In this document: piece after piece, positions 55,822 to 64,000 of the stretch
Layout: every line of letters starts with the position of its first letter
Position numbering within the stretch: the first letter of the stretch is position 1
Assembly: GCF_018881795.1 (NCBI RefSeq)
Contig: NZ_JACVPQ010000001.1
Span: 384,577 to 448,576 of the forward strand
DNA from: Polynucleobacter sp. MWH-Jannik1A5
GTDB taxonomy: Bacteria; Pseudomonadota; Gammaproteobacteria; Burkholderiales; Burkholderiaceae
Length of the DNA stretch: 64,000 nucleotides
Direction: 5' to 3'
Translations under genes and position numbers: made by a program
Notes under the pieces: model-generated
What the model was told of the DNA's origin: nothing
Databases searched by the model: none
The model's input: the letters and a program-made list of their open reading frames with translations, nothing else

Positions 55822-57447
55822 ATGTTTTTTCGCCCACGATTATTAGATTCATTTAACGGCTACAACCGCACCCTTTTCACAAAGGATGTTTTGGCTGGAT
55901 TGACGGTTGGCGTTGTTGCACTTCCACTGGCTATGGCTTTTGCGATTGCCAGCGGACTAAAACCTGAAGCGGGCATTTTCACCGCCATCATTGCTGGTGG
56001 CCTTATTTCGCTTCTTGGTGGTAGCCGCGTTCAAATTGGCGGTCCAGCTGGCGCCTTCATTGTCATCGTGTACGGCATTGTTGAGCGTTATGGCGTACCC
56101 AATTTATTGCTAGCAACTGCCATGTCTGGTGTATTTCTATTTCTGATGGGCATGTTTCGTCTTGGTACCTTAGTACGCTTCATTCCTATCGCCGTCATTA
56201 TTGGCTTCACGAATGGCATCGCCTTTTTGATTGGCCTGTCTCAAATCAAAGACTTCTTTGGGCTTCAGATTGAAAAAATGCCCGCCCATTTTTTTGAGGC
56301 CGTTCATGCGCTGTATTTAGCTGCTGATACTTTTAATCCAATAGCACTTGGGGTGGCTTCTGGCAGTCTCGCTTTATTAATTTTTTGGAAGTTATTTCAG
56401 AGTCGCCTAGGATGGCTATCGCATCTTCCAGGCACAGTAGTAACAATGGTTCTGGCAACCATGGTTACAAGCGTTTTTAGCTTACCGGTCGAAACTATCG
56501 GCAGTCGCTTTGGCGGCATCCCTTCTGGACTTCCTTCGTTTGAATGGCTTCCTATTAACTGGGATAGCGCCCAATATATGATTGCACCAGCCTTAACACT
56601 CGCATTGCTAGGTGCCATTGAATCCTTGCTCTGTGCACGTATTGCTGATGGCCTCATTCATGATCGTCATGAATCCAATCAAGAACTAATGGCCCAAGGT
56701 ATTGCCAATTTCACGATTCCATTCTTTGGTGGCATGCCAGCTACAGGCACAATTGCGCGCACCGTTACCAATGTAGAAAGTGGCGCATCTACTCCGATTG
56801 CTGGCCTTGTACATGCAGTCACTTTGCTCATCATTGTTTTATTTGGGGCGCCTCTTGCCAAAAATATTCCACTGGCTAGTCTTGCTGCCATTTTGATGTA
56901 TGTTGCCTGGAATATGGGAGAGTGGAGAAAGTTTATAGACCTCAAACAATTTCGCCTTCCATATCGCATTACTATTTTAAGTGTCTTTATTTTGACTGTT
57001 GTCCTGGATCTCACCATCGCAGTTCAGGTGGGTTTACTGCTTGCTTTTATCACTTTTATTTACCGGATCTCTAGCTTATCGCGCTGCGAGATTGCTTTAG
57101 CGAGTGACTTCCCTGGATTAAGCAACCAGCAAGGCCGTATTGATGCGTACCGCATTCATGGGGCAATCTTTTTTGGCGCAGTGAAGCTGTTAGAAAAGAT
57201 AGAGGCAAATTTACCTTCACATACCCTGTTACTTGATTTAAAGAATGTAATCTACATTGATACTTCCGGCATGGATACGATCATGGAGCTTGCACATCTC
57301 TGTAAGATTCGTAATATCCGCCTGCTAATTTGTGGCTTGGCACATCAGCCACTTGAGATGGCTGAACGCAGCAACTTCATTGCTACGCTTCCGCCAGACT
57401 CTTTCTACCCTGACCTAATTTCTGGGATTGAAGCAGCGACAACTTAA
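55822..57447 (+). CDS. SulP-family inorganic anion transporter
   Basis: 541 residues: ~12-14 helices starting LAGLTVGVVALPLAMAFAIA near 25 and GGPAGAFIVIVYGIVERYG near 73, then a C-terminal STAS domain (~430-541) with LLLDLKNVIYIDTSGMDTIM near 475. SulP transporters carry sulfate, bicarbonate or dicarboxylates. It is not of the fused carbonic-anhydrase type. SafE-type gene follows convergently, after 7 bases. Confidence 0.93.
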   Translation: MFFRPRLLDSFNGYNRTLFTKDVLAGLTVGVVALPLAMAFAIASGLKPEAGIFTAIIAGGLISLLGGSRVQIGGPAGAFIVIVYGIVERYGVPNLLLATAMSGVFLFLMGMFRLGTLVRFIPIAVIIGFTNGIAFLIGLSQIKDFFGLQIEKMPAHFFEAVHALYLAADTFNPIALGVASGSLALLIFWKLFQSRLGWLSHLPGTVVTMVLATMVTSVFSLPVETIGSRFGGIPSGLPSFEWLPINWDSAQYMIAPALTLALLGAIESLLCARIADGLIHDRHESNQELMAQGIANFTIPFFGGMPATGTIARTVTNVESGASTPIAGLVHAVTLLIIVLFGAPLAKNIPLASLAAILMYVAWNMGEWRKFIDLKQFRLPYRITILSVFILTVVLDLTIAVQVGLLLAFITFIYRISSLSRCEIALASDFPGLSNQQGRIDAYRIHGAIFFGAVKLLEKIEANLPSHTLLLDLKNVIYIDTSGMDTIMELAHLCKIRNIRLLICGLAHQPLEMAERSNFIATLPPDSFYPDLISGIEAATT

Positions 57448-57480
57448 AGGCAGCTTAAGAAATACAGAAGCCGCCTTTTA
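57446..57480. terminator. Imperfect terminator hairpin, SulP / SafE
   Basis: AAAGGC-A-GCTT (57446-57456) can pair with AAGC-C-GCCTTT (57468-57478) with one mismatch and an 11-base loop, flanked by A and T bases. It overlaps the stop of each convergent gene, which may explain the short gap. Confidence 0.5.
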
Positions 57481-58174
57481 ATAATGCTTCTGGCAAAACC
57501 CAAGCGCGGTATAAACCAAAGCCGCCTGCAATCAGCAGCAGCGATGCAGCCAAATACCGCACCCAACGATATTGTCCAAACTGGGTGAGTGCTGCAGAAA
57601 ATTTAGAGATCAACAATAAATTCGGCAAAGTGCCTAAACCAAATGCCAACATGAGTGCGGCACCAGTTATCACATCTCCCGATAAAAATGCGAGCGGCAA
57701 GACGCTATAAACCAATCCGCAGGGCACTAAACCCCAGAGCATGCCACTGAACCAACGCGATGGACCACTAGCCATACGTCCTAAGTATTTAGCCCAGTAA
57801 GCGGCAATCTTGGAGCTGATCCACTTACCCCCCAATAAGCCTTCTGATGAACCCGCCTTTAAAAGACGAATTCCCATCAAGATCAAAATGAGAGAAGTTA
57901 GAGCAAATAAGGGTCGCTGAATTGGAATGAGATTTTGCTGCCAAACCACCACACCCACGGCAGCGGCAAGAGAACCCAGAAGAACATAAGTGGTTACACG
58001 TCCCAAATGCATGATCAGTTGCAGGTAAAAAAGCTCTGATTTGGCCCTTAAAGGGGTCTCTATGGCGATTGGTCGTTCGATGGCTGCCGCTATGCCTCCG
58101 CACATCAGAGCGCAGTGCCAACCACTTACAAGGGCGCCCAAAAAAACGGCAATGAGAAGGCTAGAAGTTAGCAT
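57455..58174 (-). CDS. TauE/SafE (DsbD-like) six-helix membrane protein, cco-linked
   Basis: 239 residues, six helices. SGWHCALMCGGIAAAIERP near 18 has the HCxxMCGG metal-type motif, and GMLWGLVPCGLVYSVLPLAF near 145 the second conserved Pro-Cys-Gly. Members next to cbb3 oxidase genes (CcoS/CcoI region in other species) may handle copper, sulfite or reductant. It is divergent from the FNR-type gene by 76 bases, so it may be under its control. Confidence 0.88.
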   Translation of the reverse strand: MLTSSLLIAVFLGALVSGWHCALMCGGIAAAIERPIAIETPLRAKSELFYLQLIMHLGRVTTYVLLGSLAAAVGVVVWQQNLIPIQRPLFALTSLILILMGIRLLKAGSSEGLLGGKWISSKIAAYWAKYLGRMASGPSRWFSGMLWGLVPCGLVYSVLPLAFLSGDVITGAALMLAFGLGTLPNLLLISKFSAALTQFGQYRWVRYLAASLLLIAGGFGLYRAWVLPEALLKGGFCIS

Positions 58175-58250
58175 CCGCTATCGAAATAAAGGTTAAAAAA
58201 CATGATTCATTGTCCGTATAGAATAAACTGACTGCATAATTAGCTCTAGC

Positions 58251-59021
58251 ATGAATTACAAACCTACCGATACCCCAACCAGCAAATGCTCAGTATGTGT
58301 ACTGGGTCAGTTTTGCCTGCCGGTTGGTCTAAACAGTAGCGAAGTCTCAAAAATTGACAGCCTGGTTAAAGAACGCGTCCACCTGCAAAAAGGGGAAAGC
58401 TTATATCGCCATGGGGATGCACTCAGCTCTGTATACAGCGTCCGCTTTGGCACCCTCAAAACCGAATTCTGCCTGCAAGATGGTCGCCAACAAGTCATTG
58501 GCTTTCACCTTCCCGGTGAAATCTTGGGATTGGATGGGATTGGCGAGGGTCATTATCAGTCGGATGCGATTGCATTAGAAGAGAGTGAAGTTTGTATCAT
58601 TCGCTACGAAGCCTTTGAAGATTTAGCACGCCAAATTCCAATGCTGCAAAATCAGTTTCACAAAATCATGAGTCGTGAACTGACTCAAGACCAACGTCAC
58701 CTACTATCACTCGGCACAATGCGTGCAGAAGAAAGATTGGCTGCATTTTTATTGAGTCTTTCCCAACGCTTAGCAGCACGCGGTTATCTGAATAACGAAT
58801 TTGATTTACGCATGAGCCGCAATGACATCGGCAGCTATCTTGGCATTCAAATCGAAACTGTTAGCCGCATGCTCTCGCGCTTTGCCGAATCAGGCCTGAT
58901 TCAAATTAAGCAACGTCATATCAAACTGATCGATATGAACGGCCTATATGAACTGGCGGGCATTCCAAACCCTGATCGCCAGGGCTGCTCAACCCCAGAA
59001 ATCCCAATCAAACAGGCTTAA
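58251..59021 (+). CDS. FNR-type oxygen-sensing transcription regulator
   Basis: 256 residues. The iron-sulfur cluster ligands are Cys13, Cys16, Cys22 (CX2CX5C) and a central Cys115 in EESEVCIIRYE, all four being present. The cyclic-nucleotide-binding fold follows (GESLYRHGDALSSVYSVRFG near 48), and the HTH has the FNR-like ETVSRMLSRF near 200 (E-x-x-S-R, which contacts TTGAT half sites). It should activate microaerobic genes such as the neighbouring cbb3 operon. The stop shares TTAA with the facing gene at 59018. Confidence 0.95.
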   Translation: MNYKPTDTPTSKCSVCVLGQFCLPVGLNSSEVSKIDSLVKERVHLQKGESLYRHGDALSSVYSVRFGTLKTEFCLQDGRQQVIGFHLPGEILGLDGIGEGHYQSDAIALEESEVCIIRYEAFEDLARQIPMLQNQFHKIMSRELTQDQRHLLSLGTMRAEERLAAFLLSLSQRLAARGYLNNEFDLRMSRNDIGSYLGIQIETVSRMLSRFAESGLIQIKQRHIKLIDMNGLYELAGIPNPDRQGCSTPEIPIKQA

Positions 59022-59278
59022 ATTAAGCCGCGATCTACTTCTTTGCTATCTGGTGACTCTATACCAGGCAGGATATAAGCTGTAAGCGCACTCGATGCAG
59101 CGCAAAACACCCAAATTGCAAAAAATCCAATGGTGTAAATACCCTCATCCGAGATATCTGGGTGATGGCCAAAAAATAGCAAATCCTGTGGATGCACTAT
59201 GGTGAATAACAAGCCTTCTGCCATGCCAGCCACCAAAAAGGAAGGCCACAAAATCCAGATCAGCAAGCGGTACTTCAT
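59018..59278 (-). CDS. Small two-helix membrane protein in cco operon, unknown
   Basis: 86 residues, helices near 4-28 (LLIWILWPSFLVAGMAEGLLFTIV) shortened, and 48-70 (GIYTIGFFAIWVFCAASSAL). No CcoS signature (C-terminal charged motif) is clear, so I leave it unnamed. Its ATG overlaps the stop of the upstream fixH-like gene by four bases, and it is the last gene of the oxidase operon. Confidence 0.8.
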   Translation of the reverse strand: MKYRLLIWILWPSFLVAGMAEGLLFTIVHPQDLLFFGHHPDISDEGIYTIGFFAIWVFCAASSALTAYILPGIESPDSKEVDRGLI

Positions 59279-59481
59279 TTTTGAACCTGCACATCTTTAA
59301 TCTGCTGCTCAACCTTTAAACCACGTTTAACTACACCATCACGCAATGGTTTATCAGCCTGATAATTAATCGCCAAATAAATGGTGATGATGCAACCGAT
59401 CATTGCAACTGCAGGGCCGCTAATTAATAACCACGGCCATAATTGCTTAAACCAAGGTTTACTAGTTTTCTGTTCTGTCAT
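59275..59481 (-). CDS. Short FixH-like protein of the cbb3 operon
   Basis: 68 residues from the ATG at 59481 (AGAGGA ribosome site). KQLWPWLLISGPAVAMIGCI near 12 and INYQADKPLRDGVVKRGLKV near 35 resemble the FixH N-terminus (W-WPWLL...GPA and YYKRGL-like pattern). Typical FixH/CcoH proteins have ~150 residues with a periplasmic domain, absent here. CcoH is needed for stability of cbb3 oxidase, so this is either a minimal form or a degenerated one. Confidence 0.72.
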   Translation of the reverse strand: MTEQKTSKPWFKQLWPWLLISGPAVAMIGCIITIYLAINYQADKPLRDGVVKRGLKVEQQIKDVQVQK

Positions 59482-59506
59482 ATACATCCTCTCCATTGCT
59501 TTTAGC

Positions 59507-60964
59507 TTAACGGGGAATAATAAAAGTTGATTTTTCATCACGCGTTCTGGTAATCATCTCATTTCCAGACATTTCGTGAGCAATCACATCAAAATGAATT
59601 GGGTAATTGCCTGGCTGATTTACGCCCGTATCAGCACTTACCTTGATCGGCATCAGCAAATTACTTGCCGGCGCCACCTCAATCTCAGTGACGACCTGAC
59701 CTTGAGAATTCAGCACCTTTAGACCATCTAAACCAAGAGCCTTCACTTGCACGTTCATATTATTTTCAGAAGCATTCATGATCTGAATACGATAAATATT
59801 TTCAATCCTCACACCCTCTACCTCGCGTGCCAATGCACCGCGATCGCGCATCACGTCTACCCTCAATGGATTACGTGTAGCTAGAGAGACTAGGAATGCA
59901 GCCGTAAGAACGGTAATGAAAGCTGTGTAGATTAATACACGTGGGCGCAAGATATGACGAATGGCGCTTTGATTCGACTCACGATCCTCGATTGCTCGCT
60001 CAGTTGTGTATCGAATCAATCCTTTTGGATAATCCACTTTTTCCATTACCTGATCGCATGCATCAATACAGGCACCACAACCAATGCACATGTATTGCAA
60101 GCCATCACGAATATCAATACCAGTAGGACAAACTTGCACGCAAATACTGCAGTCAACGCAGTCGCCCAAACCTAGAGACTCATGATCAGCCGACTTGCTA
60201 CGACTACCTCTAGGCTCTCCGCGTACTTTGTCATAAGTCACCAAGAAAGTATCTTTATCGACCATCACACTTTGGAAGCGTGCATATGGACACATGTACT
60301 TACAAACTTGTTCACGCATAAAACCCGCGTTACCCCAAGTAGCAAAGGCATAAAAACATAACCAGAAAGTCTGCCAAGGACCCAAAGACAGATGAATTAG
60401 TGCGGAGCCTAAAGTGGTAATTGGTGTGAAATAACCAATGAAAGTAAAACCAGTCCAGAATGCGATCAATAACCAAAGGAAATGCTTGGTGATCTTAAGG
60501 CGCCACTTTCTAAAGCCCCAAGGCCACTCCTCGCCGTCTAAACGAATGCGTGCAAAGCGATCCCCTTCCACCTTGCGCTCGATCCACATAAAGATCTCGG
60601 TATATACCGTTTGCGGACAGGCGTATCCACAAAATAGTCGGCCAGCAATTGCAGTGAAGAGGAAGAGCGCTAAAGCAGAAAGAATTAATAGGAGCGTGAG
60701 ATAGATCACATCCTGCGGCCATAAAACAATGCCGAAGATATAAAACTTACGCTGAATTAAATCAAAGAGTACGGCCTGACGACCATTCCAGCTAACCCAT
60801 GGCAAACCATAAAACAGTAGCTGGGTTGCAAAAACGAGGATAAAACGCCAACGGGCAAAGAGGCCCGATACTGAACGTGGGTAAATCTTTCGCCGGACCT
60901 CGTAAAGAGACTCCTCAATAACCTCTATGGGGATAGGTTTTCCACCCGGCGGAAGATCTGCCAC
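59507..60964 (-). CDS. ccoG: cbb3 oxidase accessory protein CcoG (RdxA/FixG)
   Basis: 485 residues: four or five membrane helices, then ferredoxin-type cysteine sets. GYACPQTVYTEIFMWIERKV near 114, CKYMCPYARFQSVMVDKD near 212, CVDCSICVQVCPTGIDI near 260 and MCIGCGACIDACDQVM near 285 (two 4Fe-4S motifs), with a C-terminal Ig-like periplasmic domain. CcoG acts as Cu(II) reductase for assembling cbb3 oxidase. It follows ccoP by 12 bases. Confidence 0.95.
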   Translation of the reverse strand: MADLPPGGKPIPIEVIEESLYEVRRKIYPRSVSGLFARWRFILVFATQLLFYGLPWVSWNGRQAVLFDLIQRKFYIFGIVLWPQDVIYLTLLLILSALALFLFTAIAGRLFCGYACPQTVYTEIFMWIERKVEGDRFARIRLDGEEWPWGFRKWRLKITKHFLWLLIAFWTGFTFIGYFTPITTLGSALIHLSLGPWQTFWLCFYAFATWGNAGFMREQVCKYMCPYARFQSVMVDKDTFLVTYDKVRGEPRGSRSKSADHESLGLGDCVDCSICVQVCPTGIDIRDGLQYMCIGCGACIDACDQVMEKVDYPKGLIRYTTERAIEDRESNQSAIRHILRPRVLIYTAFITVLTAAFLVSLATRNPLRVDVMRDRGALAREVEGVRIENIYRIQIMNASENNMNVQVKALGLDGLKVLNSQGQVVTEIEVAPASNLLMPIKVSADTGVNQPGNYPIHFDVIAHEMSGNEMITRTRDEKSTFIIPR

Positions 60965-60976
60965 TAAATACTTTTC

Positions 60977-61903
60977 TTATTTAGCTGCTGCTGGCTGTTT
61001 ATTGTTAGATAAACCCCAAACATATGCAGTTAATAAATGAATTTTTTCAGGACTTAAGACTTTATCTTGAGCAGGCATCATTGCCATACGGCCTTTAGTT
61101 ACAGTCTCAACAATCGTTGCCTCTGAGCCGCCATATAACCATACTTTGTCAGTTAAGTTAGGTGCGCCTAATGCAATATTGCCTTTACCTTCGGGACCAT
61201 GGCATGCAGCGCAATTCGATTTATAGACATCGGCACCGCGAGCTGCTTTGAGATCATCGGCTGGCAAACCAGAAAGGCTGCGAACATAGTTAGCAACATC
61301 AACAATTTGTTTGCTATCCAATTGCGGGAATGGAGGCATTACACCTGCACGGCCATTAATAAGAGTCGTCTTGATATTTTCTGGTGAGCCACCATAGAGC
61401 CAGTCACCATCAGTCAAATTCGGGAAGCCTTTAGCACCGCCAGCATCTGAACCATGGCACTGCGCACAAGAATTTAAGAACAAGCGCTGACCCATTTCAC
61501 GAGCTTTTGGATCAGCAGCAACTTGCTCAATATCCATAGTGACGTATTTAGCATAAACAGGCTTTAACTCTTCATTGGCAGTTGTCATGGACTTCATGAG
61601 AGAACCGTCAGTGCTGTAACCCAACACACCAGGGAAAGATCCGAGGCCGGGGAATAGAACTAAATAAACCAATCCAAACACACAAGATAGCAAGAACATC
61701 CACATCCACCAGCGTGGAAGCGGATTGTTTAGTTCGCGTAAGTCACCATCCCAGACGTGACCTGTATCAGCAACTGCGCCATCAGCCGTATGCACTACTT
61801 TAGCTTTACGCTGTGAAAACAATAGCCATACACACCAAACAATGCCTACCAATGAAACTAGGGCGATGTAGCTACTCCAACCGCTGCTAAAAAAGTCACT
61901 CAT
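60977..61903 (-). CDS. ccoP: cbb3 cytochrome oxidase subunit III (diheme c)
   Basis: 308 residues. One or two N-terminal membrane helices, then two c-type heme motifs, CAQCHGS near 142 and CAACHGP near 228, with axial methionines in later segments (VMPPFPQL, AMMPAQDK). It accepts electrons and hands them to CcoO/CcoN. The ATG overlaps the ccoQ stop (ATGA). Confidence 0.96.
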   Translation of the reverse strand: MSDFFSSGWSSYIALVSLVGIVWCVWLLFSQRKAKVVHTADGAVADTGHVWDGDLRELNNPLPRWWMWMFLLSCVFGLVYLVLFPGLGSFPGVLGYSTDGSLMKSMTTANEELKPVYAKYVTMDIEQVAADPKAREMGQRLFLNSCAQCHGSDAGGAKGFPNLTDGDWLYGGSPENIKTTLINGRAGVMPPFPQLDSKQIVDVANYVRSLSGLPADDLKAARGADVYKSNCAACHGPEGKGNIALGAPNLTDKVWLYGGSEATIVETVTKGRMAMMPAQDKVLSPEKIHLLTAYVWGLSNNKQPAAAK

Positions 61904-62067
61904 GATTTATCCTTACTGAATTCATCCGGAAGATCAAATGGAAGTTCTGCTGATTCCTGGTTTGCTTCTTTTCTACCAGGAGACCAAGCCCACCAAACAA
62001 TTCCTACAAAGAAAATAAGTCCAATTACTGTAGAAAAAGCCGAGAGGTAGGGTGTGATCTGTTCCAT
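61900..62067 (-). CDS. ccoQ: cbb3 oxidase subunit CcoQ
   Basis: 55-residue frame beginning at the ATG at 62067 (MEQITPYLSAFSTVIGLIFF) and containing one membrane helix and the VWWAWSPGRK motif typical of CcoQ/FixQ. It ends at 61900 and overlaps ccoP by ATGA. Gene order ccoN-O-Q-P confirms it. CcoQ stabilises CcoP in the complex. Confidence 0.93.
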   Translation of the reverse strand: MEQITPYLSAFSTVIGLIFFVGIVWWAWSPGRKEANQESAELPFDLPDEFSKDKS

Positions 62068-62101
62068 TTGATTTATGTCGTTCTAATTAAAATCCCAGCC
62101 T

Positions 62102-62752
62102 TTACTTGGCCACCACTTCATCAACAACGATGTATCTACGATTTACGCCAAGACCCTGAAGATAGGCAATCAATGCATCCTCTTCGGTTTTGCCTTCTAA
62201 CTCTTTAGGCGCATTAGCAATCATTTCCTCGGTGTAAGGAACGCCTAAACGGGTCATCGCAATCATATGAGCTTGAATTGTGGATGCGTTAGCAGCATTC
62301 TTCTGCAACCAAGGATATCCAGGCATATTTGACTCGGGAACTACATCACGAGGATTGCGCAAGTGAATACGATGCCAATCATCAGAGTAACGAGCACCAA
62401 CGCGAGCTAAATCTGGACCAGTACGTTTGCTACCCCATAAGAATGGATGGTCATATACAGACTCGCCAGCCAAAGAGTAAGGACCATAACGTTCTACTTC
62501 TGAACGTAAAGTACGAATCTGTTGTGAATGACAACCAACGCACCCTTCGCGCTGATAGATATCACGTCCAGCCAAGCGCAAAGCTGTATATGGCTCTACA
62601 CCAGGACTTGGCTCAGTTGTAGTGTGCTGGAAAAAGAGAGGTACGATTTGGACTAGGCCTGCAATCGATACCACAATGATCGTGGCAATAATTAACCAGC
62701 CAACGTTTTTCTCAAGCGTTCCGTGGGAAAAGAATTTATTTTCGCTAGACAT
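62102..62752 (-). CDS. ccoO: cbb3 cytochrome oxidase subunit II (mono-heme c)
   Basis: 216 residues: one N-terminal membrane helix ([20 protein letters not shown]), the heme site [11 protein letters not shown] near 73 and the axial Met in [13 protein letters not shown] near 144. [20 protein letters not shown] near 93 is a CcoO signature. It lies 12 bases after ccoN. Confidence 0.96.
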   Translation of the reverse strand: MSSENKFFSHGTLEKNVGWLIIATIIVVSIAGLVQIVPLFFQHTTTEPSPGVEPYTALRLAGRDIYQREGCVGCHSQQIRTLRSEVERYGPYSLAGESVYDHPFLWGSKRTGPDLARVGARYSDDWHRIHLRNPRDVVPESNMPGYPWLQKNAANASTIQAHMIAMTRLGVPYTEEMIANAPKELEGKTEEDALIAYLQGLGVNRRYIVVDEVVAK

Positions 62753-62764
62753 TTTCTTCTCCTT

Positions 62765-64000
62765 TTAGTGTTCAGCAACGGCCGTTGGAATAGGCGCGTT
62801 TACAAAAGTTTTACCCTGCACAGTCTTGAAGACGTTGAATGCCATCAAGAACATGCCGCTGAGGTAGCACAAGCCGCCCAACAAGCGAATCATGTAGAAA
62901 GGATAAGTTGCTTTAACGGACTCAACGAAGCTATATGTCAATGTTCCATCTGGCTCAAATGCTCTCCACATCAAACCTTGCATTACGCCAGCAATCCACA
63001 TAGCAGCGATGTATAGAACAACACCGATAGTGGCAATCCAGAAATGCAACTCAATCCACTTAGTGCTGTACATCTCTTTTTGCCCTACCAAGCGTGGGAT
63101 CAAGTAGTAGAGAGAGCCGATCGTAATCATGGCAACCCAACCCAAAGCACCTGAGTGAACGTGGCCAATAGTCCAGTCTGTGTAATGAGACAAGCTATTC
63201 ACAGTCTTGATTGACATCATCGAGCCTTCGAAGGTAGACATACCGTAGAAGGACAGAGCTACAACTAAGAATTTGAGAATAGGGTCACGACGGAGTTTGT
63301 ACCAAGCGCCAGATAAAGTCATGATGCCGTTGATCATTCCACCCCAAGATGGCGCCAACAAGATTAAGGAGAACACAGTACCAAGAGACTGCGTCCAGTC
63401 AGGCAAAGAGGTATGTTGCAAATGGTGAGGACCTGCCCACATATAGGTAAAGTTCAAAGCCCAGAAGTGAACAATGGACAAACGGTATGAATAAATTGGG
63501 CGCTCTGCTTGCTTAGGGATGAAGTAGTACATCATGCCCAAGAAGCTAGTAGTCAAGAAGAAGCCTACCGCGTTGTGACCATACCACCACTGCACCATCG
63601 CATCTTGTACGCCAGCATATGCAGAATAAGACTTCCACAATGTCGCAGGCATTTCCAAGTTATTGAAAATATGCAGAATAGCAATCGTCAGAATGTATGC
63701 ACCAAAGAACCAATTAGAAACATAGATATGTTTCGTCTTACGCTTCATGATCGTGCCGAAGAACACAACTGCATAGGCCACCCAAACTAAGGTGATCAAG
63801 ATATCGATTGGCCACTCTAGCTCAGCGTATTCTTTTGAAGTTGAAATACCCAATGGCAATGTCACGGCAGCTAAAACAATCACTGCCTGCCAACCCCAAA
63901 AAGTAAATGCTGCTAATTTGTCACAAAACAAGCGCGCCTGACTTGTACGCTGCACGATGTAATAGGACGTTGCGAACAACGCTGAGCCACCAAAGGCAAA
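62765..64000 (-). CDS. ccoN: cbb3 cytochrome oxidase catalytic subunit I, N-terminus cut
   Basis: The frame is open to the right edge ([19 protein letters not shown] precedes the first TTG), so the true start is beyond the window. 411 residues are present of ~470-490. Ligand motifs: [13 protein letters not shown] (high-spin heme/CuB His), [14 protein letters not shown] (CuB His pair) and [13 protein letters not shown] (heme His region). It reduces oxygen to water at low O2 while pumping protons. Confidence 0.97.
   Translation of the reverse strand, partial: FAFGGSALFATSYYIVQRTSQARLFCDKLAAFTFWGWQAVIVLAAVTLPLGISTSKEYAELEWPIDILITLVWVAYAVVFFGTIMKRKTKHIYVSNWFFGAYILTIAILHIFNNLEMPATLWKSYSAYAGVQDAMVQWWYGHNAVGFFLTTSFLGMMYYFIPKQAERPIYSYRLSIVHFWALNFTYMWAGPHHLQHTSLPDWTQSLGTVFSLILLAPSWGGMINGIMTLSGAWYKLRRDPILKFLVVALSFYGMSTFEGSMMSIKTVNSLSHYTDWTIGHVHSGALGWVAMITIGSLYYLIPRLVGQKEMYSTKWIELHFWIATIGVVLYIAAMWIAGVMQGLMWRAFEPDGTLTYSFVESVKATYPFYMIRLLGGLCYLSGMFLMAFNVFKTVQGKTFVNAPIPTAVAEH

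Noticed and set aside
1..64000. CRISPR arrays, insertion sequences, prophage, defence systems, tRNA genes
   Set aside because: No regular spaced repeats, transposase or integrase frames, nuclease/helicase pairs or cloverleaf genes other than tmRNA were seen in any gap.

Overview
The window looks like a chromosomal segment of a free-living betaproteobacterium of the Burkholderiaceae, most likely Polynucleobacter or a close relative. This is an inference from gene order, moderate GC, many Bug-type (TctC) binding proteins and a tmRNA tag reading ANDERFALAA. No database search was run. Coding density is high, there are no insertion sequences, phage genes, tRNAs, rRNAs or CRISPR arrays, and no gene-free stretch exceeds about 225 bases.

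Layout. 1-1955 (minus): ribosome/tRNA-modification operon rpsP-rimM-trmD-rplS, rplS cut by the window edge. 2180-3177 (plus): a META-domain lipoprotein and a small membrane protein. 3245-9458 (minus): a fatty-acid operon in transcription order deacetylase, acyl-CoA ligase, etfB, etfA, acyl-CoA dehydrogenase. 9542-12179: lytic transglycosylase, cysM, and a ComEA-like helix-hairpin-helix protein. 12268-28098 (minus): a long housekeeping supercluster read as gyrA, serC, pheA, hisC, tyrA, aroA, cmk, rpsA, ihfB, lapB, ugd, hldA, hldD. It joins aromatic amino-acid synthesis, translation and LPS-core sugar synthesis, with several stop/start overlaps of the TAATG type. 28258-30726 (plus): OmpA-family protein, ubiG, gph and ssrA (tmRNA). 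30794-36332 (minus): Bug receptor, carboxymuconolactone-decarboxylase protein, pirin, methyltransferase and a TPR/GT41 (O-GlcNAc-transferase-like) protein. 36422-40276 (plus): trhO-like gene, 2-hydroxyacid dehydrogenase, a split chromate transporter pair and a second Bug receptor. 40318-43755: crcB, a LigB-type dioxygenase, two small unlisted proteins, a site-2-type protease, cytochrome c' and cytochrome b561. 43799-53266: an MFS exporter, then an accessory catabolic locus with a TAXI-TRAP transporter, two paralogous hydroxyacid/hydroxyacyl-CoA dehydrogenases, a 2-hydroxyacid dehydrogenase, a DHDPS-family lyase and a mandelate-racemase-type enolase. 53331-58174: M23 peptidase, universal stress protein, DUF2177, SulP and TauE/SafE proteins. 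58251-64000: an FNR-type regulator facing a cbb3 oxidase operon ccoN-O-Q-P-G-fixH, ccoN being cut by the right edge.

The parts fit an aerobic-to-microaerobic heterotroph living on small organic acids. Bug and TRAP receptors capture carboxylates, the dehydrogenases and lyases feed central metabolism, and ETF plus cbb3 oxidase take the electrons. The least understood parts are the 45-53 kb catabolic locus (substrate unknown), an apparent terminator inside its TRAP operon, the two small proteins at 41.5-41.8 kb, and the solitary GT41 protein. I found no clear evidence of a wholly new system.
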